DNA of 60,326 bases from Symmetrospora coprosmae (taxonomy: Eukaryota; Basidiomycota; Cystobasidiomycetes; Symmetrosporaceae), in contig VUYT01000057.1 of assembly GCA_008802785.1 (NCBI GenBank), positions 1 to 60,326 of the forward strand, given 5' to 3'. Both the position numbers and the translations under genes were made by a program. How positions within the stretch are numbered: position 1 is the stretch's first letter; each line of letters starts with the position of its first letter. Positions 11,801-22,810 of the stretch are shown here, one piece after another. Under the pieces are notes generated by a model. The model did not search any database. It was given only the letters and a program-made list of their open reading frames with translations, and was not told the DNA's origin.

Positions 11801-11999
11801 CGTCTATATCGAACTGAGATACGCCGTCATCACCGGCTGCTGGCAACATCTCTTGCTCCGAGTTGCCGGCCGGTCGTCGGTGCTGCTGACTCTGGATATC
11901 GTCCCTGCCATGATGCGCGTCGGTTGATTGCGGACTAATAGGGGTAGTGTGCTGTGTTCCGTCGTCTGTTTGCTGCTGCAGATGGGGATCTCCTTGCAT
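8856..11999 (-). CDS. F-box / WD40 / ubiquitin-interacting-motif protein
   Basis: This is a likely SCF ubiquitin-ligase substrate receptor. Four exons (11999-11553, 11512-10059, 9986-9548, 9455-8856) close in phase to 979 residues. The F-box lies near residues 117-150 (LPVEGLAAIFARLHPEALKT, then CALVCKAWQ). The middle carries WD40-type repeats, clearest in SDLLVSVAVDGMVKLWD, YVIAGDDQGRTFIWDW and ADGTVRTYDLVSGRLLRVF. The C-terminus ends with a ubiquitin-interacting motif (DEELQFALELSRAEEESRR). This domain order resembles S. pombe Pof10-type proteins. The first intron, as read, is only 40 bases, and the exact 3' site of the last intron (CTCAAG before ATGGCATTT) is the best phase-compatible choice rather than certain. 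ATG 11999 (MQGDPHL) was chosen; a later start at MLPAAGDD is possible. Confidence 0.8.
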
Positions 12000-12349
12000 G
12001 AACAAGTGGACGCGACGAGCCGGGTGCCAACGATACCTCCTCTGTTCGCTGCAGGAAGAGACGGCAAGGACTGTGACACCAGAGGTTGTGCGTGTGGAGC
12101 TTTGACACGAGAACACGACGGTATCGGTCCGTATTGCGTTGCCTGTGCTGCCCTGCCTGTGGTTCTGGTGCAGTGCGAGCTGTCTGATTGGGCTCTGCCG
12201 CTCGCGCCCGGCCCTTTGCCGCTGCGGCGTGGTCCTCGGCCTCTAATTTTTCGCCCCCCGAGTCTTTGCCTTTCGACCCTCCCTTCAAAGACTGTATTCA
12301 GCACGACTGCTCCACCACCCACACACCCCTCTTCAAGCACATACACACC
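12000..12349. promoter_or_regulatory. Divergent promoter of the F-box gene and eIF5A
   Basis: About 350 bases lie between two head-to-head start codons. The part just before the eIF5A ATG is a C-rich, ACACAC-type leader (12310-12349), the same kind of leader seen before the nhp6 and GAPDH genes of this window, as is common for strongly expressed fungal genes. Confidence 0.45.
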
Positions 12350-13331
12350 ATGGCATCTGAGGAGGAGCACCACGAGACCTTCGAGGTGCGTCGCCTGACT
12401 AGACGAGGCTCGGAAGGCGCATGAATCGGGGGCACGAGCAACGCAGCCCTGGGCACGGCAGTTCAGCCCGGCGCTGGCCCTGCTCCAGTGCCACATGCGC
12501 CTCCTGAGCTTCTGCTAATCTAGACGCTGGAGCATGCGCTGATGTTTCTCCCTGCTTGCCCCGCCTGTGCTGCTCCGGCTGTCTCGTATTGCACACTCGT
12601 TTGGCTCGCATACAGGGCGCGTCCGCTGGAGCGTCTCTTACCTACCCTCTTCAGGTAAGCATCTTTTTTCGAGCAGATCTGCTCAAGTCAGTGCTCAAAC
12701 GCTGATGTGCTGTCTCCTGTTCAGTGTTCCGCCCTTCGCAAGAGCGGTCACGTCGTCATCAAGGGCCGACCCTGCAAGATTGTCGACATGTCTACCTCCA
12801 AGACCGGCAAGCACGGACACGCAAAGGTCCACTTGGTCGCCGTTGACGTGAGTGGTCAATCTCCAGCGGCCTGCCCTTACTGCCGGCATTTTGGCCAGCG
12901 ATGAGCGACTATCGACGGATAGAAAGGTTGAGCTGACAGCGGACGGGAATGTCTGACCTTCGTCTACGCGCACACAGATCTTCACCAACAAGAAGCTCGA
13001 GGATCTGTCGCCTTCCACCCACAACATGGACGTCCCCAACGTTGTCAGGAACGAGTACCAGCTCGTCAACATCGACGACGGCTTCCTCAACCTCATGGAC
13101 GGTGACGGAAAGTCCAAGGACGACGTCAAGCTCCCCGAGAGCGAGGTCGGCGAGCAGATCCAGACCATGTTTGACGACGGAAAGGAGGTTCTCGTCACCA
13201 TTGTCTCCGCTATGGGAGAGGAGCACGCCCTTGCTGTGAAGGAGGCCCCTCAGGGAGTGAGTGCAACGTGCAAGCTCGGTCCGTCCGATCCCCCACATGC
13301 TGACGCGTTCTACTCTCACCAGGGCAAGTAA
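12350..13331 (+). CDS. TIF51: Translation factor eIF5A (hypusine-containing)
   Basis: eIF5A helps ribosomes through stalling motifs and in termination. Five exons were read: 12350-12385, 12616-12654, 12725-12847, 12978-13256 and 13323-13331, giving 161 residues. The hypusine site is intact in [10 protein letters not shown], where the lysine after TG is modified. Other family blocks are [36 protein letters not shown] and [15 protein letters not shown]. The first coding exon is 36 bases and the second 39. The last intron (13257-13322, 66 bases) has no stop and keeps frame, so its retention would add 22 residues before the final Gly-Lys instead of truncating the protein. Confidence 0.96.
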
Positions 13332-13937
13332 AAGGAGACTGAGGCAACTCTACATGCATGTCCCCTGTCGCCTATCCGATCCACCTCGTTCAGGTCGCAT
13401 CCGGGAGCCCGACTGCGCCTGCTCTAGCCTTCCCACATCCGCTCTGCTGTTTCTCACATATGACTCTGCCTCCTCATGTCGATGAGTATCGCCCTGTGGA
13501 TCGCCGAGCAATGGAGTCACCGTTTTGACGGAGTCACAGGACCTACGGCGTTGCTGTGCTTCCCAGCGCGTTGGGTTGCTCTCGCACGATTGGTCGATTG
13601 CTGACACCGCGATTAAGGACACAGTGACATCCGGCGGTTGTGCATGCCCGGCTTTGTGTTTTGTGGCAGCGTCTCTGGCCTGCGGTAGTGCTGGCTGTGT
13701 CTCTCCCGCCTGTGCCTGACTGCTCTCCCCAGGAGACGGACATCCTGTACGCGACTTGATGTCGCGAGCATAGCGAGATGACACTGGTATGCGGAAGCGT
13801 TTGCCTTGTCGTCTTAATGTAGCTGTGCGCTTCTTGCATATTCCGGAGTGTGCCACCGTCAAGAGCCGCCGTCAGATTCGAGCGGCGCTTGCCTTCGGAC
13901 GCTTCACGCAGGACGACGAGCCTGAGGCAAGGAGCGG
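13332..13937. other. Intergenic region between eIF5A and the BTP protein gene
   Basis: About 600 bases hold the 3' end of eIF5A and the promoter of the next gene. Antisense open frames here are Arg/Ser-rich and show no domain. No RNA gene was recognised. Confidence 0.45.
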
Positions 13938-16239
13938 ATGGCGGCGGACTCAGGACGCCATGCCGGAGCAGGGGCAGGGTTGCGGGGCGGGCCAGCCAGC
14001 TCATCAGCGGGAAGCGATCAACAGGCGCTGCCACATCATCTGCTCACTCTGGCAACCCTCCGGCTGTTGACAATCCACCCCGAGTCCAGGTTCACCCACG
14101 TCCGCCAGGTCCCGCTCGACATTTTGAGCGAGCTCACAGCCCGGTACCTGGAGCTGCTGGCCGGGGCCGCCAAGAGGTACGCAGAGCAGAGTGGAAGGAC
14201 TGCGGCATCTGCCAGAGATGTCGTCGATGCCATCAGCGAGTTCGGGGTCAATCCTCCCGAGATCTGGGAGTGGTGCGAGGAGCGACGCCTGGGAGGTGAG
14301 GGAGTGCAAATGGCAGCAAGTGGGCCCGTAGATCCCGCAACCTTGGGAGAACTCGTAAAATGTGCGTGCAATCCTCGCTTGCAAGGCGAACTATGTCGTG
14401 TCGAGTGCTCATTGCTGGTCCTATCTGCGGATGCTCGCAGCTTCAGCTCGCCCGGATAGGATACCGCTCGATACGCTACAGTATGGCCCTATGAACCTGC
14501 AGGAGGAACGTGCATATACTTCTCTCACCACAGGGCAGGAGCTGCTGCCGATCCCTTTGGCCATCGCGGACTCTCCACCGGCCTCGCCCTCATCCTCTCC
14601 AAGGCTTCGTCCGACCTGGAATGGGGACGACCCGCTCTCGTTCCTTCCGCCAGTACCAGATCTCAGCGCGACGCAGGAAACGCAGACGGTGGTCGAGGAT
14701 GAGTCTGGCCGGACCATCAAGCGAGCGAGGCGCGCACTGGAGGCTGGAGGAGGGATCTGGCAGACGGCTGCGCCGTATGCGGACTCGACACTGGCCGAAG
14801 CAGAAGGCCGCGCTCTGCCCAGCGTGGAGCTCATCGCAGAGGACTTGCTTGTCGGACTGCCTGGCGGAGCAGACAAGGTGGATGAGGAAGAGCTCCTGGG
14901 TGAAAGCTCCCTGCTCTACTTCCTCGAGACGTACAACTACGTTGCTCTGGATCCGAACTCGCAAGAACCTGCGCAACCCTTGCGACACAGCCGCCTTCGT
15001 CGTCGCGCCGCTGCAGCCATACACTCGAACATACTCATTCCTGCCGACGACTCGCTGTCCGGTGCTGTCCCAACCCCTCAGGCTCGTCATGCCAAAAAGC
15101 AGGCCGGGTGGATCCCCTACCCACCTCTTTCGGAGAGGCCTGATGCATCAGAAGCTTCTGGCAAGGCCATCCAACCGATACCGTCCCTGCACCCCTTCAC
15201 CACCATGCTACCTCCCACAGTAGCGGAGACTGTACCATCTAGCGTCCTACCGCACTCGACACGGGTTTTGGCTCCGCCGATGCATCCACGCTACCCTATT
15301 GCACACTCGCAAGTCCGGACGCTTTTCGAGCCAGCTCATGGCGGTCTCTTCCATCGCGCCACAAGAGTTGGTCCGCCTGGTCCCCTGCTGGAAAACGGCG
15401 CTGCTGCACACTATGAAATCGAAAGCGAGCGACCGAATATTCCGAATTGGCCAGGGGACACCCAGCCGAGGATGATGTCCTGGAACTTCGAGTGGGATCT
15501 GAGCAGCGAGTACGGAGATGGCGTCAAGGATAGAAGCCTAGGTGCATCGACGCCATCCGGTGGAATCGCCTTCGGTAGTGCAAGTGCTGCCCGTGCCGGC
15601 CCTGCTTTCCCGCAACTGCCGGCGCGCCAGCCTCTCACCCTAACGCAGCGCGAGCGACAAGAGTCTGCAGCTCAATTGCGCGTGCGGCAGCAGCAGGAGC
15701 GGCGAGAAAGGCAGGAGCGAAAGCAGAAGGAAGAAATGAGGCGCCAGCTGGCCCTGCAAGAGCAGCGCGACCGGGAGAAGAGGGATGCAGCAGAACGTGT
15801 GCGCCAGCAGCAGCAACTGCAGCAGCAGCGCTTCCAGCAGCATCAGCAGCACCTGCAGCAGCAGGAGCGTCAAGCTCAGGCACAACAAGCCAAAGCTGCA
15901 GCCGCAGCTGCCCCTGCCCCGTCATCGACATCGGCGCCAGCCGCAGCACCAGCTGTCTCGCCTGCACCGGTAACGACTCAGGCTCCTCTGCTACCGCCCC
16001 CGCCAACGACGCCTTCTTACGAGCTCTTCGGGGACGAGTCAAATATCCTCGGCGGAGGGCATATCTCCAACTTCATGTCTTCAGGACATTCGCCAATAGA
16101 GGGCGTGTACAACGGGACAGGGGCACTGTCGCCGAACGGTGAAGACCAGGAGGACCGGGAGGGCAAAGCCGGGCCGTACGCGTCGGGTCTGTCGAATGGC
16201 TACCACGGAAACGTTGAGGTCGAACACATGGACATGTGA
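13938..16239 (+). CDS. BTP histone-fold protein, TAF3/TAF8-like
   Basis: The N-terminus (about residues 30-115) is a bromodomain-associated histone fold: HHLLTLATLRLLTIHPESRF, VPLDILSELTARYLELL, KRYAEQSGRTAASARDVVDA and FGVNPPEIWEWCEE. Such folds pair with another histone-fold TAF in TFIID (TAF3 or TAF8 with TAF10) or with SAGA subunits. One intron is read from 14362 (GTGCGTGC) to 14440 or 14446, giving about 740 residues. The rest is mostly disordered, with a stretch rich in Gln, Arg and Glu at about 15650-15890 (QQ runs, likely coiled coil) and a Pro/Ala-rich tail. Which TAF it is cannot be settled by eye; TAF3 is the closer match by the spacing of the fold. Confidence 0.75.
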
Positions 16240-16530
16240 AAGGCAGGAGAGTCAGGCTCGCTATGTACATACATGCCTATACGTTGCTGACATTGAAGAG
16301 GGGACCGGCAAATGCACCGGCTTTCAAGAATATTGCGACCTCCGCCTTTGCGACCCTTCGTGCTGATCACGTGACCGGGCTTCGGGCTTTGTTGTTTTTG
16401 GCCTTCGAGGGAGCTCTTCCCTCTTCCACACAACGCCTTCGACCTGCCCACGTCTGCGAGGAGATTGAAGACTACTCAACACTCAGACTCTGTTCGAGGC
16501 GCGCGAGGCAGGCTGCCCGACCGCGTCGCC

Positions 16531-19500
16531 ATGAATCGCAGCTGGTTCCGCAACCCGTTCAGCAGCAGCGCCACGGACGCCAGATCCGGCCACGGCGAGG
16601 CGGATGGGCTGGACGTGTACGGCGATGGGCAGGATGTGGATCACGAGGCAGTGGCTCTGGTAGGCTCAAAGAGTGGGAGACGCAGGAGGCGGCGGCAAAA
16701 GAGCGACAGGACGGGAAGTGAGTGCAAGGCGCTCAGAAGTCCCGGTGACGGTCAGCCCAGGGTCGGTTGTTGACGGCCTATCGGTTGTTGCATCAGCCTC
16801 TGATACGAGTGCAAAAACGAACACGTCGGCCACCTCCTACAGTAACTCTTCTGTTGGCAATGAGACCGGAGCAGGCCGCTTCTTCCATGCTTCCGATACC
16901 GAGGTAGGTTGCGCGCTCAATGCGCTTCTTGGGCAAGGAGCTGAAGCACGATGGTCCCTCTGATACTCGAGCAGCCTGTTCCTCCACTGCCGGAGTAAGC
17001 CTCGACTGCCCTTCCAGCTCATGATCGTGTCTGTCGCGCAAGCTGACCGCTCTCTCTCTCTCTAGATTCCCTTCCCACCTCGTAGCTTCACAAGCCGCTG
17101 AAGCCGCTCTTCCTGCGCAATCTACATCGCATAACCACGCGCCATCTTTGCACTCTATCTCCTCCATCCGGACCGCCCACTTTGCCCAGATCGCAAGGGC
17201 CACGCAATCTCCGGACGGAAGTACGGAAGCTTCGCCGAGCAAGACGCCTATAAAGGACCGCCTTAGCCGATTCAGCTGGGCGAGTACAGCCAGTGGCATG
17301 GTCAACTTCGATGATGGAGACAGGGAAGAAGCCGAGAAGCGGTGGCACGAGGGAGAGGACGCTCAGGAGGGGGACGTCGACTCGGAAGGAGAGGGAGGGG
17401 ATAAGTGGCAGGGAGCGAGGCAAGAGCGCGATGATGCTCGCAGCGACGGCAATGACGGACGCGGCGCGTCAGAGCGCTCTTTCACGTCCAATCTCGCACG
17501 CTCGCGGAGCTCGACATCGCTCAAGTCGATCCTGAAGAAGAGCGTGAGCGCAGCTGTCGAGGTCGCCATGGGCAGCACGCCGCACCGCACAGTGACCTTC
17601 TCACCGTCCACCGCGCCTGCTGCAGCATCACCGCCGGAAACGACAGTCACGCCAGAGCACCCCCGCTTGCTTTTCGGAGACAAGCGGCAAAGCAATCTCG
17701 ACGACAGTGCCGCCTCGCCAACTCTGCATAGCTACGTAGAAGATGCCTCTCTTCTCGGCTCGAATGATTCGCGAGAGGTCGAGGAGGCACTCGTATCGAG
17801 GTCGAGCATATCCCCTACCGGCGGGTCGCACAACGCCTCGACTGACTCGCTGCGCCTGCAAGGCTTAGCCAGCCAGCGGGGTTCCGGCTTCATGGACCGC
17901 ATGCAAGCCTTCATTCCCAGTCCCGACACATCCTATACGCAGGTATCGCCTCACCCTAGCAATGCACGTTCGATGCCACAGCTGCAGGAGGTGTCAAACC
18001 TGCTCGACACCTCCGCACCATCCCACGTTGAGGATGCAACTGTCACCGACGAACGGTCGCGTCTTAGGTTCTCCATTGGTCCGAAGCCGCTTTTACTCCG
18101 ACGGTCGATGCTCCACGAAGAACCCGTCACCCAAGCGGACTCTGGCCCCAACGTCTCGGTACTACTCCCTAACGACACGATCGCGAAAGGCCCTTCGACA
18201 GTACCCACTGCTTCGCCCGCAGATCCCGTTGGCGCCTGGGACACCACATCACAGTCGCCAGTCTTAGCTCCGCCTGACACGTATGCGCGCACCCCGATGC
18301 GAGAAGTGCAGGGCGATGGGCAAGACAGCGTATTTTATACTCCTGCGGCGGAACCGCTGGAGGAGTCTTCCAGTCTATCGGAGTCAAGGATGGTATGTGT
18401 ATTTGGACCCTGCGTCATCGCACTCTTGATCTCCACTGATGCCCCGCCTTGACAACCGACTGCAGCGCTCTGCTCTACTCAAGACGCCTTTGCTCACTCC
18501 ATCGTCATCTGCCTCTTCCGTGGCACTCGTAAACCCGGACAGCCCGTTCAGTAGCCTCGTGTCGCATCTCCTCAGCGCGCAAGACGAACTCCTATCGCAT
18601 CGAGCCGATCAGAAGACGCTCCTTCTCTCTCTCATAACTAATCTGAGGGGCGAGCTAGCTGCTCGAGACAGTACGCTTAACGCGCTTGAGAAACGCAAGG
18701 TCTCGTTGGAGTGCAAGCTGCGGCAGGAGCAGGCCGACAGGGCAGCCGACAGGACCGACGAGCGGACGCGTCTCCAGGCTGCTCTGGGGCAGATGGAGGA
18801 AACCCGGGCCAAGATCGCCATCGAAGTTCAACGCCGGGATACAGCTATGCGAGAAGAGCTCGTCCATGAAAAGGCCAAGCGCGAAATGGCAGAAGCCCGC
18901 TTGCAAGAGCTGCAGCGGAGCGACCTCGACGCAGCGAGTGCCGCAGCCATGCAGAGGAAGCTGGCCGAACAGCAGAGTCTTCTTGCAGCTGCTCAGCAGG
19001 CTCAGGACTCATCTCTTCGTCAAGCCGAGGAAGTTAGAGCTCACGCGCTGAGTCAGCAAAGGGAACAGGAAGAACGCTGCGCGGACTTGGAGGAGCAGCT
19101 CTGCGCAGCAGAGATGCACATCACCCGACTCTCGGCCAATGCTGATCAGCAGCACCATAGTCTGCTAGAACGGCAGCGTGAGGTGCAGGAGCTGGAGAGT
19201 CAGCGGGATCAAGGTCTTGCCGATGCTGCACAGCAGCAAGAACGCTTTACCGTGCGGGAGCAGGAGCTTCTGCGATCTCTGCACGAGTCACGTAATCAAC
19301 AAGAGCAAACACAGCGCGAGCGCGAGGAGTTGAAGCGCGAATCAGCGCAGCTCCTTCAGCAACGCAATCAGCACATCTCCAGTCTGGAAAGCGAGATCTT
19401 GACTCGGTCCGCGGCACGTCGGAAGGTCATGAGCAACGGCTGTTCCAGCTGTGCCGATATGCAGGAGCGTGCCATATTTCTGGAAGGCGAAATCGTTCGC

Positions 19501-20079
19501 TTGCGAGAGTCCGTCTCTCGGATGCGGATGGAGTCTTCAGACCGGGAGGTCAAGGTCGCTCGCTTGACCAAGCAGAGGGATCAGCTTCAGGAGGACGTCG
19601 ATGGCCTCAATATTGCCCTCGAAGCGAAGCAACAGGAGCTCAGGCTCCTCAAGCGGGCGTCTGGCGAAATCGTCAATGGCGGTACAGTTCGGACGGCGAA
19701 TCGGACCATGCGATCCCGGCCATCGTCTATGACGCAGGACAGCATACTTAAGTCTTCTATTGCGTCGGTAGCTATCAACCGGCAGCGTCAGGACAGCAGG
19801 CGCATCTCTTTCCAACAACAGCCGCAAGAGACGCCTTCGATCGGCGCGCCTTTCCTGACCTCGACGGCTCGACAGCAGCCGACGTTCCGACCACACAAAG
19901 GCACAAGCAAAGCGTTGGATAAAGCCCTGGCTGCTGCTTCGCTGTACTCTGCGGATGGTGACGGAAAGGAGAATGATCAGCACCGCAGGGCAGACATGCC
20001 AAGCGTGCCAACGAGTCAACCAGGTCAGCGGGAGCACCGGGCCATGCGGCAGAGTTCCGCGGTGCCTATGCATGTCTGA
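16531..20079 (+). CDS. Large coiled-coil protein, unrecognised family
   Basis: Five exons (16531-16717, 16761-16903, about 16975-16994, 17066-18392, 18466-20079) close in phase to about 1096 residues. The first half is Ser/Pro/Asp-rich and disordered, with LKSILKKSVSAAVEVAM and a HRTVTFSP phospho-site-like motif. The second half, from about 18580 to 19670, is a long coiled coil dominated by Glu, Gln, Arg and Leu. After it comes a basic tail with a KEN sequence (GDGKENDQ), the form used as an APC/C degron. The layout resembles spindle-pole or cortical scaffold proteins such as fungal Cut12-type proteins, but no sequence block proves this. The short third exon could begin with or without an extra CAG codon. 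Confidence 0.65.
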
Positions 20080-20202
20080 ACTAACTTGCAGCCTTTGATT
20101 TGGTATATGACGGCATGTTGTCTGTAATTGTACGGCTAGAGCTATTCTACATCGACACGCGCCCACTGTCAGATGCGCATCACACTCCCGGAAGGAGATT
20201 GC

Positions 20203-21989
20203 CTAGTCGCTGTGCAGCTTGCCCTCTAGCACCTGAGTCGAGGTCTTGAAGCGGACTGGGTCCGTGTCTTTGTCTTCGTCCCCGAAGAAGTGGCGGCGAG
20301 CGTAAGGATTGAGGAAGATGGCCTCTGGGTCTGTCCGATGCCGCACCGTGAGGAAATCTGGCGTGCGTGGAAACAGCTCGGCAATTCGCTTAGGGCCCAG
20401 AGTGTGCGACTTGGCCCAGTGCGGCTTTCCACCGTGTCGGAAGAGGATCTCTTCGAATTTGTGGAAGAGCGTTCTGTACGTTACGGGCAGGCCGTATGGT
20501 CTGTCGTAAGGGAGGCATCAGCTCCACCGTCTTTTCGGATGCAAAGCCGGACGTGAACACACTTGTATTGCACAATGCCCAGGTAAGCACCACGCATCCC
20601 ATTTGTAGGGCTCATCCACACATCATCGGCAGCCGTGAAGCGGACTTCGATGGGAAAGTGGTGACGCAGGCCTCCTTCTTTGCTCATTTCTCCCTCGAGC
20701 CACTGCTGCATCTCGGTAATGCAGGCCGCCGTCGCCTCGATGGGCACGACTCCTTCGTAGGTGTACTGAGGGAAGAGGCAATCGTAGTTGAAGATGGCCA
20801 CCGAGTGATCCACGCGCTCTGTCGTGACGGAGCAACGGGGATATGATGGGTCGAGCTTATCGGATGCCGCTTTGTCTGACAAAGCACGGCGAGGCATCGT
20901 GTCGAGCGGACCACCAGGCTTGCCAGCGGCAAAGTAGAGGAAGCGAGCGTGTGTAATGAGGTAGTCGGGCCAGACTCGACCTATCAGGAGTCCGATCTGG
21001 TGCCAGTGGTACCCAAGGGCGCTGTCTCGGATCCAGTTCTTGGCCCATGTGAAGGGTGACCAGGACCCGGCAGTGACAGGCCTGTTGGTCCGGTTCATGC
21101 GGGAGACCTTAATCTCCCGCGCCTGAGGATGCCACCAGGCTCTGACGTGCTGGGCGCTCTCCGCCAGGGAACCCTCGTGCCCGTCGGACAGTGCACGAAC
21201 GAAGTCATCCACTTTCATGCTGAAGATCTCCTCCTCTAGCTTGAAGGCGGGTTCGCACTCGATGGTCAGCCGGGTGATGATGCCAATGATGCCCAGAGAG
21301 CAGAGGGCCGCTTGGAACAGGTCTGGGTCATTGTTCTTGTCGACGGTCTTTACAGAGACGTCCTCGTCTGCGAGAATGATGGTGATGGAGCGGACCATGC
21401 TCGACAGGTTGCCATACTTGTACGAAGCGCCGTGAGTGGCGGTCGAGATGGCGCCGGCGAGCGACTGGTCCGAGATGGACCCGAGCGACGATATAGCGAG
21501 ATTGTGCTCTCGAAGGATAGGGTGCAAGTTCTTTAGTCGGATGCCGCCCTGCGCCGTCACCAGATGCTTTTCGCTGTCGATCTGTGAGACGGCACGTGAA
21601 GAAGGGGCAGGTAAGGTCACATACTGAACGGAGAGCGCGGGGACTTTAGACGGTAAGTCGCTGCTCACCTCTAAGACCTTGTCCAGAGCATCTAGGTTGA
21701 CCAGCCAATCCTCGTCTGTGACGCAGACGAGATCGCTCGGGCTGTGGCCAGCCCCGAATGGCCGAAGCTTTCGTTTTTGGCGCTTCGCAAGCTCGATGAG
21801 ATAGCGGAGCTGCTCCTCATTCTGCGCGCGGAAGATGGCATTGGGCGTGCACGAGTATGTGCCTGCCCAGTTTGAGAAGCGGCCAGTTGCGGGTGTCGAC
21901 CTGATGGAGCTGAGTCCTCTCTCGAGCTCATCGGTTGAGATCTGGCGCAGCGAGGCCGACGGAGTGGCGGCGTTGACGTTCGCGGCCAT
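20203..21989 (-). CDS. ALO1: D-arabinono-1,4-lactone oxidase
   Basis: ALO1 is the flavoenzyme of the outer mitochondrial membrane that makes D-erythroascorbate, the fungal vitamin C analogue. Three exons (21989-21669, 21581-20563, 20500-20203) give 545 residues. The FAD-linking segment is present (RPFGAGHSPSD, with the His that binds FAD covalently), as are the FAD-domain block GSISDQSLAGAISTATHG, the ALO-domain blocks AWWHPQ and HFPIEVRFTAADD, and the C-terminal active-site motif PHWAKSHT followed by DPEAIFLNPYARRHFFGD. The first intron (21582-21668, 87 bases) is stop-free and in frame, so a naive reading keeps 29 extra residues between KVLE and IDSEKHLVTAQGG; the family alignment argues they are intronic. 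The gene is divergent from the trehalose gene. Confidence 0.95.
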
Positions 21990-22810
21990 GGCTTAAGCAA
22001 CTACGACGTAGTGATGGATGGCTTGCGCTCTGTCAAGGCACAGTACAGGGTGAATCTCTGTCTGCAAAATTGTGTCTTGTGAGTGTGAAAAGGGGGGAAG
22101 AAGCAGCCTGCGTGAGATCGCGACGCGGCACTGGGGAGGGTGATGGGGAGAGGGGTCGCGAAGGAGCTGTTCGGTCAAGCCTGGCATCAAGTACCTCGTT
22201 GACGAAGGCCGTATCCACTACGCGACGTAGAGTGAGCTTGCGTACGGCTACCTCTCCGCCCGCTGTCACTTCCCTGCTCTGCTATGGCTGAGGAAGCATC
22301 ACTGCGTCAAGACCTCCCTCGAGGCCCGAGGCGGGCCTAGGCTCACGTGCTATTCCACCTCGCCGTGGCGTGGCGTGCGTGGGCGTCTCGGGCTTTTCAC
22401 TGCACGAAGAGGGCTTGATATGACTGTGCTGCAGTGCATTGTGGCTTGCAGTGCTATACTGAGGACGCGTGCTGGTCTGCCGCATCAATCTTCCTCGTGC
22501 TCGCGCCGAGACATGACGTCGCGGACGGCCTGCGTTGCAGCAAGGTTCGTCAAAGGGGGGGAGGTGTGCCTGAGCAGGACTGCCTTCCATCTTTCCATCC
22601 AACTCTGCACGACAGCAGCAGTACTCGAGCAGGGCAATATCGTCTATAGCGCGCAAGGTGAGTCTGCAATAGTGGATGCAGTCTGTCCTTGCAGTGCGCC
22701 CTTCCGCAAGCCCGCTGACTTTCGCACATCATTTGCTGTGTCCCGCCCCTGTACCTGGCCGCAGCTCGGCAACCCCCCTGCTGCAACCAAACGGCAGGCG
22801 ATTGCACAGC
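21990..22810. promoter_or_regulatory. Divergent promoter of ALO1 and the trehalose-complex gene
   Basis: About 820 bases separate the two start codons. At least three AGGGG pentamers, the core of the fungal stress-response element, occur on the plus strand (about 22091, 22151 and 22554). In budding yeast such sites drive trehalose genes under stress. With this GC content the pentamer is not rare, so this is a suggestion only. Open frames here carry no domain. Confidence 0.4.

Noticed and set aside
21582-21668. Twenty-nine extra residues inside ALO1
   Set aside because: They interrupt a conserved block and are bounded by GTGAGC and CTCACAG; an in-frame intron is the better reading.
22282-22656. 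Minus-strand frame in the ALO1-trehalose promoter
   Set aside because: No family pattern; Arg/Pro/Ser-rich and without a matching start context.
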